From assembly GCA_000687675.1 (NCBI GenBank), contig JHWS01000006.1, positions 171,131 through 235,130 of the forward strand: 64,000 nt of DNA. Direction: 5' to 3'. Made by a program: the position numbers and the translations under genes. This DNA comes from Lachnospiraceae bacterium NC2008 (GTDB taxonomy: Bacteria > Bacillota > Clostridia > Lachnospirales > Lachnospiraceae). Shown here one piece after another: positions 33,318-42,485 of this stretch; within the stretch, counting starts at the first letter, position 1; each line of letters starts with the position of its first letter. Below the pieces are notes generated by a model that saw nothing but the letters and a program-made list of their open reading frames with translations, was not told the DNA's origin and did not search any database.

Positions 33318-35375
33318 ATGAAGTTTAAAAAGATCAGCACCAAATTACTGATTTATATTTTGCCATTCGTAGTTTTTGCCATGCTTGCGCAGATGTATAT
33401 CAGTGCCACAAGCAGTACAGAGATTATCGAAGACCAGATAGCATCAAGGATGGATGCGGAGCTGGCATCTCAGGCAAATAAGATCTGTGAATATGTTGGG
33501 TCGGTTACTACTGCATGTAGCGTTATTGCCAAGAATGTGCAAAGTACCTATACAACAACAGAGTTTTCAGACTATGAAGAGGTACTTACTAACAGTATCA
33601 GAGATGAAGATATGATACTGGGTAGTGGACTTTGGTTTGAGCCTTATGCCTATGATTCAAGCAAAGAATATATGGGACCATATGTTTACAAGGATGGCTC
33701 TGATATTGTAACCACATGGGATTATAGCAATGGTGATTACGATTATTTCAACGAAGAGTATTATCTTAATGCTAAAAACTCTGACACAGTAAAGGTTACT
33801 GATCCATATTTTGATCCAACATCAGGAATGGTTATGGCATCTTCTTCATGCCCTATGTTTGATGATAAAGGTAAATTCGTCGGCTGTGTAACAGTAGATA
33901 TGCAGCTTGATGATATTCAGGCTATGGTTAGTAATGTAAAGATTGGAAAAGAAGGCAATGCTATGCTTCTTAGCTCAGCAGGTGCTATTCTTTATTCTGC
34001 AGATGAGCCGAACGCTTCATCGGAAGAAATTCTTATAACGGAAGATAAAAACAAATCACTTGCAGAAGCTGGAAAAGTGATTATGAGTAAAGATAGTGGT
34101 ATCGTTACTTATACAAAAAATAATGGTGTGAATAATGTATACTTTACTACTATTCCAGGCCTTGGATGGAAACTTCTTATCCAGATTCCTAAGTCGCAGA
34201 TTAATGAGCCTGTTAGGATTCTTACCACTAAGCTTATTATAGTAACAATTATCTGTCTTGTTCTTGTAGCGCTGGTTATTGTTATTAATCTAAGAAGTAT
34301 TGCCAAGAGTTTAAATAGGGTTAAGATATTTGCCGGTTCCCTTGCTAAGGGTGATTTTTCTATAAATAAGATTCCTGTCAATTCTTCTGATGAAGTAGGA
34401 CAGATGAGTGATTCTCTTAATACCATGTATGAGGGCAATAAGGATATCATTCTTGGAATATCTGAAAAAGCTAAAAATATGGAAATAGCAAGTGAAGAGC
34501 TTAGCGAATCCGCAGAGCAGCTTTCTGATCAGTTCGATAATATTGAGAAACTGATGTATGAAGTCAATGAAGCTATGATGAATGCCAGTGCTGCTACTGA
34601 AGAGGTTAATGCTTCAACTCAGGAAGTTAATAACTCAGTTAACCGTATGAGTGAAGAAACCGGTAAGAGTTCTGCTATGGCAGATGAGATTCGTGTAAGA
34701 GCACGTAAGATAGAAAAAGATAGCAAGGCTTCTTACGACAATGCCTCTGATTTATCAGATCAGTTTAATGAAAAGCTTCGCATCAGTATTGAAAATGCCA
34801 AGGTAGTATCAACTATAGGAACTATGGCAAGTACCATTTCTGAGATTGCATCGCAGATTAATCTCTTATCGTTAAATGCTTCGATAGAAGCTGCCAGAGC
34901 TGGTGAACAGGGAAGAGGTTTTGCGGTTGTTGCAACAGAAATCGGTAAACTGGCAGAGGAAACAACTAAAGCTGTTGAGATTATTCAGACAACTGTAGGA
35001 GACGTAGAGAGCGCTTTTGACGGACTCTTAAATGACTCAAAAACATTTTTGGAATTCCTCCAGGAAACAGTTACTCCTGACTATGAGCATTTTGTAGATA
35101 TTGCTAAGCAGTATGGAGAGGATGCTGATAGTATAGCTGATCTTTCATCAAGACTTTCTGAGATGTCAGAGGGACTTGAACGTGTTATGAACGAGGTGGG
35201 TGAAGCAATTAATAATATCGCTGAATCAGCACAGACAACAGCAGATAACAGCGGTAAAATTATGGATTCGGTTACTACTGTTTCTGCAGTTGTAGATGGA
35301 GTTTCGTCTATGGCAAGACAGCAGAATTCTATAGCAAACGATCTTAATGAAGTAGTTGATCAGTATACATTATAA
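33318..35375 (+). CDS. methyl-accepting chemotaxis protein (dCache type)
   Basis: 685 residues after AAGGAGGGGAAT. Membrane helices at about 10-30 and 303-327 enclose a periplasmic-side dCache-like sensor ([10 protein letters not shown] ... [10 protein letters not shown] ... [16 protein letters not shown]). A HAMP domain follows (about 328-380), then a long coiled-coil signalling domain with the hairpin tip [40 protein letters not shown]. It senses an unknown small molecule and signals to CheA. It implies the organism is motile. Confidence 0.94.
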   Translation: MKFKKISTKLLIYILPFVVFAMLAQMYISATSSTEIIEDQIASRMDAELASQANKICEYVGSVTTACSVIAKNVQSTYTTTEFSDYEEVLTNSIRDEDMILGSGLWFEPYAYDSSKEYMGPYVYKDGSDIVTTWDYSNGDYDYFNEEYYLNAKNSDTVKVTDPYFDPTSGMVMASSSCPMFDDKGKFVGCVTVDMQLDDIQAMVSNVKIGKEGNAMLLSSAGAILYSADEPNASSEEILITEDKNKSLAEAGKVIMSKDSGIVTYTKNNGVNNVYFTTIPGLGWKLLIQIPKSQINEPVRILTTKLIIVTIICLVLVALVIVINLRSIAKSLNRVKIFAGSLAKGDFSINKIPVNSSDEVGQMSDSLNTMYEGNKDIILGISEKAKNMEIASEELSESAEQLSDQFDNIEKLMYEVNEAMMNASAATEEVNASTQEVNNSVNRMSEETGKSSAMADEIRVRARKIEKDSKASYDNASDLSDQFNEKLRISIENAKVVSTIGTMASTISEIASQINLLSLNASIEAARAGEQGRGFAVVATEIGKLAEETTKAVEIIQTTVGDVESAFDGLLNDSKTFLEFLQETVTPDYEHFVDIAKQYGEDADSIADLSSRLSEMSEGLERVMNEVGEAINNIAESAQTTADNSGKIMDSVTTVSAVVDGVSSMARQQNSIANDLNEVVDQYTL

Positions 35376-35392
35376 GGTTGATAAGTGGTATC

Positions 35393-35424
35393 AAGGCAGA
35401 AAACATAGGTTTTCTGCCTTTTTT
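35393..35424 (+). terminator. intrinsic terminator
   Basis: A perfect 12 bp stem AAGGCAGAAAAC / GTTTTCTGCCTT, ATAG loop, then T. Confidence 0.92.
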
Positions 35425-35513
35425 ATGTTTGTCATAATCTTTTATCTTTATGTAAATTATGCTAAAATAATTAGGATTATAACTATATGGTTAGAAGGTG
35501 CAAACATTCTAAT

Positions 35514-36767
35514 ATGATTAAAAAGATTGGTATGATGTTCCTTGTTATTTTGCTAGTGTTTGCCTCATTTTGTGGACAGGCATATGCAGACAAGGACATA
35601 GACGATAAAAAAGACGAGAGAGATAAAACTCAGGAAGAACTTGACGAAGTCGAGGCTTCTATAGAGGAACTTGCCGCTGAGCAGGAAGGTATAGAAGAAG
35701 AAATAGAGGAAGTAAGCTGCGCATTAGTGCAGATACTTGCCGAAATTGACGTTATAGAAGCTCAGATGGCAGAGAAACAGGTTCAGATAGATCAGGCTGT
35801 TATCGACTACAATGCAGCTGTTGAATTAGAGAAACAGCAATACGAAGCTATGAAGATTCGTATTAAATATCTCTATGAAAACGGCGATACTAATATCTTA
35901 AATATTTTCATGGAATCAGGCTCAATTACTGAAACCTTAACTAAGGCTGAGTATGTTGAAGACCTCTATGATTATGATAGAAAGATGCTTTCAGAGTATC
36001 AAAATACAGTAGAAACTGTTAAGCAGCTTCATGAGAAGCTTCTAGAAGAACAGGAAGAACTGGAAGCATTAAAGCAGGATTATGAAGCGCAGCAGGCTTC
36101 TATGGAAGAGGTAGTAGCAGAACTTCAGTCAGTTGCTGATGATTACGGCAGTCAGATTGCTTCTGCCAAGGCTAAGGCAGCAGAGTATGCCAAGCAGATT
36201 GAAGCTCAGAATGCTGAGATAGCAAGACTCGAAGAAGAAGCCAGAAAGAAGGCTGAGGAAGAGGCTGCAAGAAAGAAAGCGGAAGAAGAAGCTAAGCGTA
36301 AGGCTGAAGAAGCAAGAGCCAAGGCAAGTAGCGAAGTAGCTGATTCTCAGGACACGGGTGTAGTTAAAACCACAAGCTCATCTAATATTGATGTGTCATC
36401 TATATATAGCGCATCTGGAAGCGACGTTGGTAAATCAATTGCGGCTTATGCCTGCCAGTTTATTGGTAATCCTTATGTAGCAGGTGGTACAAGCCTTACT
36501 AACGGAGCTGACTGTTCAGGATTTGTATTTTCTGTTTATAAAGATTTTGGATATTCAGTACCTAGAACCTCTTATTCTTTAAGAAATTATGGAACAGAGG
36601 TTAGTCTTGAGGAAGCACAGCCAGGCGACGTGGTTTGCTATCCAGGACATGTAGGTATTTATATTGGCAACGGTATGATAGTTCATGCCAGTACAGAAAG
36701 AACTGGTATCAAGGTTTCCAATGCTAACTATAGGGGCATATCATCTATAAGAAGAATAGCCCAGTAA
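35514..36767 (+). CDS. secreted NlpC/P60 peptidoglycan hydrolase with coiled coil
   Basis: I prefer ATG 35514 (MIKKIGMMFLVILL...) over ATG 35487 because it starts directly at a signal peptide; AGAAGGTG lies 13 bases before it. A signal peptide (to AYA) is followed by a long coiled coil of about 210 residues ending in an Ala/Glu/Lys-rich stretch, a Ser-rich linker, and a C-terminal NlpC/P60 domain with catalytic Cys in GADCSGFVF (near 334) and His in PGHVGIYIG. The layout is that of CwlO-like DL-endopeptidases that cut cell-wall peptides during growth. Confidence 0.9.
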   Translation: MIKKIGMMFLVILLVFASFCGQAYADKDIDDKKDERDKTQEELDEVEASIEELAAEQEGIEEEIEEVSCALVQILAEIDVIEAQMAEKQVQIDQAVIDYNAAVELEKQQYEAMKIRIKYLYENGDTNILNIFMESGSITETLTKAEYVEDLYDYDRKMLSEYQNTVETVKQLHEKLLEEQEELEALKQDYEAQQASMEEVVAELQSVADDYGSQIASAKAKAAEYAKQIEAQNAEIARLEEEARKKAEEEAARKKAEEEAKRKAEEARAKASSEVADSQDTGVVKTTSSSNIDVSSIYSASGSDVGKSIAAYACQFIGNPYVAGGTSLTNGADCSGFVFSVYKDFGYSVPRTSYSLRNYGTEVSLEEAQPGDVVCYPGHVGIYIGNGMIVHASTERTGIKVSNANYRGISSIRRIAQ

Positions 36768-36788
36768 AACGGAAAGTAGGAAGATGTT

Positions 36789-36965
36789 ATGGCAGACAAT
36801 TGCGATACATGTACATATTACACATACGATGAAGATTATGAATGCTACGTATGTGATATGGATTTAGATGAAGATGATATGGTGAGATTCTTACAGGGCA
36901 ATACTAACTCTTGCCCTTATTATCAGAATGGCGATGAGTACAGAGTAGTACGCCACCAGATATAG
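36789..36965 (+). CDS. small DUF6472-like cysteine protein
   Basis: 58 residues, MADNCDTCTYYTYDEDYECY and so on, ending VRHQI. Cysteines in CDTC, CYVC and a late NSCPYY could bind a metal. The layout (CDxCxxYxYDExYxxYxCxxxLDEDDxxxFLxxxxxxCPYxxxGDEYxxVRxQ) is that of a conserved Lachnospiraceae family, DUF6472. It starts 21 bases after the hydrolase stop with AGGAAGATGTT before it, and is followed closely by the yaaO-like gene. It is too short to be listed by most gene finders. Confidence 0.75.
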   Translation: MADNCDTCTYYTYDEDYECYVCDMDLDEDDMVRFLQGNTNSCPYYQNGDEYRVVRHQI

Positions 36966-36975
36966 AGGGAAATAT

Positions 36976-38472
36976 ATGGCTGATTTATTCTCAAAGTTAG
37001 ATGATTACGGTTATTCAGAGGTATATTCATTTGGTATGCCAGGGCATAAGAGAAAGTATGACCTGACAGATTTTTATGAGTATTACTATAAACATGATGT
37101 AACTGAAAGCAAGATATTTGATAATCTCCATAACCCATCAGGCATCCTTCAGGAATGCATGAAAGATGCAGCAAGAGTCTTTGGTGCTGACGAATCATTC
37201 TATCTTGTTAATGGTTCTTCTTCAGGTATATTTGCTTCTATTATGTCTCTTGTTCCAAAGGGAGGAAAACTCCTTGCTTCAAGATTCTCATCAAAGGCAG
37301 TATATGATGCAGCAATTATTAGAAATGCTAACATCTCATACATATTTACAGATACAGATATAGAACTGGGAATCAATGCACCAGTTACACTTGATGATAT
37401 AGAAGAGTGTGTTGGAAATAATAAATACGATGCTGTATTTTTGACTTCGCCAACTGTGTGTGGCTATACAGCTGATATCAAAGAAATAGCAGATTATCTT
37501 CATGAAAAGAAGATACCGCTTATTGTAGATGCTTCTTACGGCGCGCATTTTGGATTTGCAGATTTTCTTCCAGAAAGTGCATGTAGTCAGGGGGCAGACG
37601 TAGTAATTATGAATATTTCTAACTCCCTTCCAGCTCCTAGACAGACTGGACTTCTCCACATCAATGGTACTTTGGTGGATAGAGAGAAAATAGTTCTATA
37701 TCTTAGAATGTTCCAAAGTCATGATCCTTCATACGTGCTTATGGCAGGGCTTGATGACTGTATTTCATACCTTGAAACAGGCAATGCTGAAGAAAAATGG
37801 CAAACATTCAGGGAGATGAGAAAGGAACTTTCAGAATCTCTTAAAGACCTTAAATATATTGGTGTTATAGATCATTTCAGCAATCCTTGGGTTGAGATGG
37901 GAAAGATGATTATATATTCCAAGTCAACATTTATTGATGGTAAGGGATTATATGACAGACTAGTTGATAAACACGATATAGAACCTATGATGTCTATGCC
38001 TGATTTTGTATTATTTAACTTAACTTTATTTGATACAAAAGAGGGACTAGATAAACTTTCAGAAGCTCTTCACAACATGGATGAAAAGCTTACACGTAAG
38101 GAAGAAGGTTTAGAGGATACAATATCTCTTGGAAGCCTTGCAAAGCTGTTTGATGTTACAGAAAAGGGAGATGGCTCATCTGCAACATTTATAAAGACAA
38201 TATATCCACAGTTTAGAGGTAACAAGGTTAAGGTTAATATCTGCGATGCAGTGGATATGCCTTCTAAGGCTGTGAAGGTTAATATGTCAAAGGGACTTGT
38301 CTCTAAGTCATTTATAAGTCTTTATCCATATGGCCAGCATATAGTTGCTCCAGGAGAAGAGATTTCTCAGGATGCACTTACACTTATTGGTCATTATAGA
38401 AGACATGGATTTAAAATCGATGGAATCAATGAAGATTTCATAGAGGTTATTGATCAAAATCTTTCTAGATAA
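36976..38472 (+). CDS. Orn/Lys/Arg decarboxylase-like protein lacking the PLP lysine
   Basis: 498 residues with the fold of YaaO-type fold-I PLP decarboxylases: FGMPGHKR, NGSSSGIFASIM, LTSPTVCGYTADI and DASYGAHF. At the cofactor position, where the family has S-x-H-K-T-L-P, this protein reads NISNSLPAPRQTGLLH, with Asn216 in place of the Schiff-base Lys. It should therefore not decarboxylate. It keeps the gene position of yaaO before a nucleotide kinase, yaaR, holB and ricT, so a non-catalytic role may be conserved. Confidence 0.8.
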   Translation: MADLFSKLDDYGYSEVYSFGMPGHKRKYDLTDFYEYYYKHDVTESKIFDNLHNPSGILQECMKDAARVFGADESFYLVNGSSSGIFASIMSLVPKGGKLLASRFSSKAVYDAAIIRNANISYIFTDTDIELGINAPVTLDDIEECVGNNKYDAVFLTSPTVCGYTADIKEIADYLHEKKIPLIVDASYGAHFGFADFLPESACSQGADVVIMNISNSLPAPRQTGLLHINGTLVDREKIVLYLRMFQSHDPSYVLMAGLDDCISYLETGNAEEKWQTFREMRKELSESLKDLKYIGVIDHFSNPWVEMGKMIIYSKSTFIDGKGLYDRLVDKHDIEPMMSMPDFVLFNLTLFDTKEGLDKLSEALHNMDEKLTRKEEGLEDTISLGSLAKLFDVTEKGDGSSATFIKTIYPQFRGNKVKVNICDAVDMPSKAVKVNMSKGLVSKSFISLYPYGQHIVAPGEEISQDALTLIGHYRRHGFKIDGINEDFIEVIDQNLSR

Positions 38473-38494
38473 TAAGACAGGATAGAAGGTTAAA

Positions 38495-39082
38495 ATGGGA
38501 AAATTATATTGCCTTATGGGCAAGAGCTCAAGCGGCAAAGATACAATATACAAGATGCTTATGGCAGATAAGGACCTTGGACTTAAAAAGGTTGTGCCAT
38601 ATACTACAAGACCTATAAGAGCTGGAGAGGAAGAGGGACAGGAATATCATTTTACTGATAAGGCTGGACTTGATGACTTAACAGCAAAGGGCAAGGTAGT
38701 AGAAACAAGATGTTATAAGACAGTACATGGTGACTGGTATTACTTTACTGTAGATGATGGAAACATCGATTTAGATAACAATGATTATCTTATAATTGGT
38801 ACTTTAGAAGCATTTACAGGTATAAGAGAGCATTTTGGCAAGGAAAGAACAGAGGCTATATACATAGAACTTGATGACGGAGTTCGTTTAGAGAGAGCAC
38901 TTTTTAGAGAAAGACAGCAGGAAAGTCCGAAGTATAAAGAGATGTGCAGAAGATTTTTGGCTGACTGCGAAGATTTCTCAGAAGAAAAGATTAATGAGGC
39001 AGGTATAGATAAGAGATATATTAACGATAATCTGGATACCTGTTTTGAAGAGATAAAGAAGGATATCAGCCAGTCTTTTTAG
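38495..39082 (+). CDS. guanylate kinase-like nucleotide kinase
   Basis: 195 residues. P-loop GKSSSGKDT (residues 9-17) and YTTRPIRAGEEEGQEYHF, the guanylate-binding segment of Gmk, are present, plus a short lid. The P-loop differs from the usual GPSGAGKG. In other Firmicutes this locus holds tmk (thymidylate kinase), so the position is taken by a Gmk-like protein. It probably phosphorylates a nucleoside monophosphate; which one is not certain. Confidence 0.7.
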   Translation: MGKLYCLMGKSSSGKDTIYKMLMADKDLGLKKVVPYTTRPIRAGEEEGQEYHFTDKAGLDDLTAKGKVVETRCYKTVHGDWYYFTVDDGNIDLDNNDYLIIGTLEAFTGIREHFGKERTEAIYIELDDGVRLERALFRERQQESPKYKEMCRRFLADCEDFSEEKINEAGIDKRYINDNLDTCFEEIKKDISQSF

Positions 39083-39094
39083 GGGTGAGTCAGT

Positions 39095-39535
39095 ATGGAT
39101 ATTAAAATTAATAACCTAGAGCCTATGGCCCCAGCTCCTGAGGTTAATAAGCCGGTGGAGACTGATTCTTCATTTAAGTTCGTTCTTGCTAGTAACATTC
39201 ATGAAAGCGAACTTCAGGAGAAGCTTACAGGACTTATGAGCGAGATTACAGCTCAGGGTGAAAAGCTTAAAAAGAAAAAAGATATTCGCGATATGAAAAA
39301 ATATCGAAGTCTTATAAAGGAGTTCATGAACGAAGTGGTTAACAGGTCCCATGAATTCTCAAGACAGAACTTCCTTGATAGGAAGGGAAGACACAGGGTA
39401 TACGGTATAGTTAAGCTGGTAGATGAGAATCTTGATAAGCTGGCTCAGATGCTCTGCGAAGAAGAAAAAGAAAGTATAGATGTACTTGCCACTATAGGTG
39501 AGATAAGAGGGTTACTTTTGGATTTACTTATGTAG
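39095..39535 (+). CDS. yaaR: YaaR family protein (DUF327)
   Basis: 146 residues. Helical, with the family core ELQEKLTGLMSEITAQGEKLKKKKDIRDMKKYRSLIKEFMNEVVNRSHEFSRQNFLDRKGRHRVYGIVKLVDENLDKLA. This is typical for DUF327 proteins, which lie next to holB and ricT in many Firmicutes. Function unknown; the genes tmk-yaaR-holB-ricT are usually transcribed together. Confidence 0.85.
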   Translation: MDIKINNLEPMAPAPEVNKPVETDSSFKFVLASNIHESELQEKLTGLMSEITAQGEKLKKKKDIRDMKKYRSLIKEFMNEVVNRSHEFSRQNFLDRKGRHRVYGIVKLVDENLDKLAQMLCEEEKESIDVLATIGEIRGLLLDLLM

Positions 39536-39556
39536 GTATAGAAAGGGGAAGGTTTT

Positions 39557-40552
39557 ATGGCTAATTTTACATTTAAAGATATTGTGGGACAGGAGATGAT
39601 TAAAGAGCAGCTCCAGGGTGCTATTGCCAATAACAAGGTCTCACATGCATATATTATTAACGGCGAGAATAGGTCAGGTAAGGAATTTATTGCTAAGATA
39701 TTTGCACAGACTCTTCTTTGTGAGAAGGGTGAAACTGATCCTTGCTGCGAATGCCCATCCTGCCAGAAGGCTATGAGCGGAAACCATCATGATATTATTT
39801 TTGTGTCTCATGAAAAGCCTAATACAATAGGTGTTGATGATATCCGAGATGGTATTAACGATACAGTATTTATTAAGCCATATAGTTCAAACTATAAGAT
39901 ATATATTATTCAGGAAGCTGAGAAGATGACTCCTCAGGCTCAGAATGCTCTTCTTAAAACTATTGAAGAGCCGCCAGAGTATGCTGTATTTATACTTCTT
40001 TGTAACAGTATAGATATGATTCTTCCAACCATTCTTTCAAGGTGTGTTGTTCTTAACATGAAGCCAGTTAAGGATGAGCAGATGAGAGAATATCTTATGA
40101 AGGACATGATGGTTCCTGACTACAGAGCTGAGATATGCGTAGCATTTGCAAGAGGTAATGTAGGTAGGGCCAGGTCACTTGCTTCAAGTGAAGACTTCGA
40201 CAAGATTCGTACAGATGCATTGTCACTTCTAAAGAATATATACGATATGGAAATCGTTGAGATTATGGAAGCTCTTAAGAAGATTAAAGAGTACAGCTTC
40301 GATATTAACGATTACCTGGATATTATGGCGGTTTGGTATAGGGATGTACTCCTATTTAAAGCCACTCATGATATGAATCATCTGGTATTTAGAGATGAGA
40401 TTCAGAATATTACCAAGGTAGCTTCAAGAACAGATTATGAAGGTATCGAGGAAGTAATAGATGCTCTTTCAAAAGCAAAGAGCAGACTTAGTTCCAATGT
40501 TAACTACGAGCTTACAATGGAACTACTCCTTATGACTATTAAGGAGAATTAA
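39557..40552 (+). CDS. holB: DNA polymerase III subunit delta'
   Basis: 331 residues after AAAGGGGAAGG. AAA+ clamp-loader fold: GENRSGKEFIAKIFAQTLLC near residue 30, a zinc-binding CCECPSC segment, KMTPQAQNALLKTIEEPPEYAVFILLC, and SRCVVLNM. It is part of the clamp-loader complex that puts the beta clamp on DNA. It lacks the full Walker A (GENRSGKE), as usual for delta' subunits. The ricT start follows after a hairpin-rich spacer. Confidence 0.92.
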   Translation: MANFTFKDIVGQEMIKEQLQGAIANNKVSHAYIINGENRSGKEFIAKIFAQTLLCEKGETDPCCECPSCQKAMSGNHHDIIFVSHEKPNTIGVDDIRDGINDTVFIKPYSSNYKIYIIQEAEKMTPQAQNALLKTIEEPPEYAVFILLCNSIDMILPTILSRCVVLNMKPVKDEQMREYLMKDMMVPDYRAEICVAFARGNVGRARSLASSEDFDKIRTDALSLLKNIYDMEIVEIMEALKKIKEYSFDINDYLDIMAVWYRDVLLFKATHDMNHLVFRDEIQNITKVASRTDYEGIEEVIDALSKAKSRLSSNVNYELTMELLLMTIKEN

Positions 40553-40586
40553 ATATACTGCCTTAGGCAGATTAAGTGAGGTTTAA

Positions 40587-40702
40587 GTTTGAAAGAAAAC
40601 GCCGAAGCGCTTTTCTTTCAAACTGGAATTGTCGCGAAATATAGACGCTTCGCGTGCGCGCCAATTCCCCAGCTCAGAGTATTTTCCTTCGAAAATACTC
40701 TT
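40587..40702. repeat. intergenic multi-hairpin repeat, divergent copy
   Basis: Three inverted repeats in a row: GTTTGAAAGAAAA / TTTTCTTTCAAAC (40587-40623), GGAATTG / CAATTCC around GC-rich bases (40625-40668), and AGAGTATTTTC / GAAAATACTCT (40676-40701). The middle unit, with TCGCGAAAT and GCGTGCGCG, resembles the double-hairpin repeats at 43740 and 61689. Confidence 0.55.
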
Positions 40703-40717
40703 CGTGGAGGTTTATAG

Positions 40718-41737
40718 ATGATAAAAGTAGTAGGAATAAGATTTAGAACTGCGGGGAAAATATACTTCTTTGATCCCCTTGAGTACGATATTAAGCGTGG
40801 GGACCACATAATAGTTGAAACCGCCAGAGGCGTTGAATATGGAACAGCAGTAAGTGATGTTCGTATGGTGGAAGATGATAAGGTTGTATCTCCACTTAAG
40901 CCGGTTATTCGTATAGCTACTGAAAAAGATGATGCTCAGCAGGCTGCTAATACAGAGAAAGAGAAGGAAGCTTTCAAGACATGTCTTACTAAGATTAGAG
41001 CTCATGGACTTGATATGAAGCTTATAGATGCTGAGTATACATTTGATAATAATAAAGTATTATTCTATTTCACATCTGATGGACGTGTAGATTTCAGAGA
41101 ACTTGTAAAAGATCTTGCAAGTGTATTTCGTACAAGAATAGAACTTAGACAGATTGGTGTCAGAGATGAGACTAAGATACTTGGTGGTATAGGCATATGC
41201 GGTAGACCACTTTGTTGTCATACTCATCTTTCTGACTTTAACCCTGTATCTATAAAGATGGCAAAGGAACAAGGACTTAGTCTTAATCCAACAAAGATAT
41301 CAGGTGTATGTGGAAGACTTATGTGTTGCCTTAACCATGAGAATGAAACATACGAAGAGCTTAACAAACACCTTCCAAATGTTGGAGATACTGTTACTCT
41401 CCCAGATGGTTCTAAGGGAGAAGTTCACTCTGTGAACGTTCTTAGACAGAAAGTTAAAGTTCTTGTAGATGTTGGAGACGACAAAGAAATACAGGAATAC
41501 CTTGCCGATGAACTTAAGTTTAAGAAGAGCTTCAAGAAAGATAAGAATCTTTCTAAAGAAGAGCTTGAAGAGATAAAAGAGCTTGAGAAGATGGAGCAGG
41601 GCGACAGAAAAGATAACGCAGAAGAAGAGAAGAATAACCAAAGACAGAGAAATAATAATAACAATAACAACAACAATAACAAAGGCGGTAAGGGTCACGG
41701 ACAGCGAAATAAAGATAAAAAGCAGCGAGAGAATTGA
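40718..41737 (+). CDS. ricT: PSP1 domain protein, RicT/YaaT-like
   Basis: 339 residues after GTGGAGG. PSP1 core with VGIRFRTAGKIYFFDP, GDHIIVETARGVEYG and the cysteine-rich GGIGICGRPLCCHTHL and KISGVCGRLMCCLNHE that bind a Fe-S cluster in the RicA-RicF-RicT (Y-complex) of B. subtilis, which affects RNA processing. The last 80 residues are Glu/Lys-rich and then Asn-rich with a basic end, not part of the core. Its 3' end overlaps the frame of the next gene. Confidence 0.9.
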   Translation: MIKVVGIRFRTAGKIYFFDPLEYDIKRGDHIIVETARGVEYGTAVSDVRMVEDDKVVSPLKPVIRIATEKDDAQQAANTEKEKEAFKTCLTKIRAHGLDMKLIDAEYTFDNNKVLFYFTSDGRVDFRELVKDLASVFRTRIELRQIGVRDETKILGGIGICGRPLCCHTHLSDFNPVSIKMAKEQGLSLNPTKISGVCGRLMCCLNHENETYEELNKHLPNVGDTVTLPDGSKGEVHSVNVLRQKVKVLVDVGDDKEIQEYLADELKFKKSFKKDKNLSKEELEEIKELEKMEQGDRKDNAEEEKNNQRQRNNNNNNNNNNKGGKGHGQRNKDKKQREN

Positions 41738-42440
41738 TGATCTCCAAAGAGACGGACTAAGAATTATTCAGGACCCAGACAAGTTTTGCTTTGGAATAGA
41801 TGCAGTACTTCTTGCCCATTTCGCTAAGGCAAAAATTGGAGATAGGGTTCTTGATATGGGAACTGGAACTGGTATCATACCTATTCTTATGTCCAGTCTT
41901 ACAAAGGCTGACCACTTCACCTGTCTTGAAATACAGGAAGAAAGTGTAGATATTACCAGAAGAAGCATAGGGCTTAATAAACTGGATAATAGGATTGATG
42001 TGGTGCATGGAGATATTAAAGAGGCTGCAGATATATTTCCTCATAATACCTTTAATGTTATTACCTGTAATCCACCTTATATGATCGACAATCATGGCTT
42101 AAAGAATCTGGATGAACCTAAGGCTATTGCAAGACATGAAATCTTATGTTCACTTTCTGATGTTCTAAGTAATGCATCTAAGATTCTAAAAAGTAGCGGA
42201 CATTATTATATGGTTCACAGACCATTTAGACTTTCAGAGATATTTGTAAAGATGTCAGCTTGCGGACTTGAACCAAAGAGGATGCGACTCGTCCAGCCAT
42301 ATGCTGATAAGGAACCTAATATAGTTCTTGTAGAAGGTATCAAGGGTGCCAGCAGTGGGCTTATAGTAGAGAGTCCACTATGTGTTTATGATAAGCCTGG
42401 TCAGTATTCCAGAGAATATCTTGATATATATGAAAGCTGA
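41733..42440 (+). CDS. TrmN6-like tRNA adenine methyltransferase (start uncertain)
   Basis: The conserved part begins ERIDDLQRDGLRIIQDPDKFCFGIDAVLLAHFAK, the usual start of YabB/TrmN6-type methyltransferases. SAM motif LDMGTGTGIIPIL (near residue 40) and the NPPY motif CNPPYM follow, as needed for N6-adenine methylation. No ATG, GTG or TTG lies in frame between TTG 41583, far inside ricT, and this block; ATT 41733 is at the expected position, next to the ricT stop. Translation may start there or by read-through coupling from ricT. Confidence 0.8.
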   Translation: MDDLQRDGLRIIQDPDKFCFGIDAVLLAHFAKAKIGDRVLDMGTGTGIIPILMSSLTKADHFTCLEIQEESVDITRRSIGLNKLDNRIDVVHGDIKEAADIFPHNTFNVITCNPPYMIDNHGLKNLDEPKAIARHEILCSLSDVLSNASKILKSSGHYYMVHRPFRLSEIFVKMSACGLEPKRMRLVQPYADKEPNIVLVEGIKGASSGLIVESPLCVYDKPGQYSREYLDIYES

Positions 42441-42485
42441 CCTTAATTCGCCATATTGATAAAGAGTAGCAGGAAAGGATATATA

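Noticed and set aside
41425..41747. Leu/Tyr-rich frames on the minus strand
   Set aside because: They are the antisense of the AAT/AAC repeats coding the Asn-rich ricT tail.
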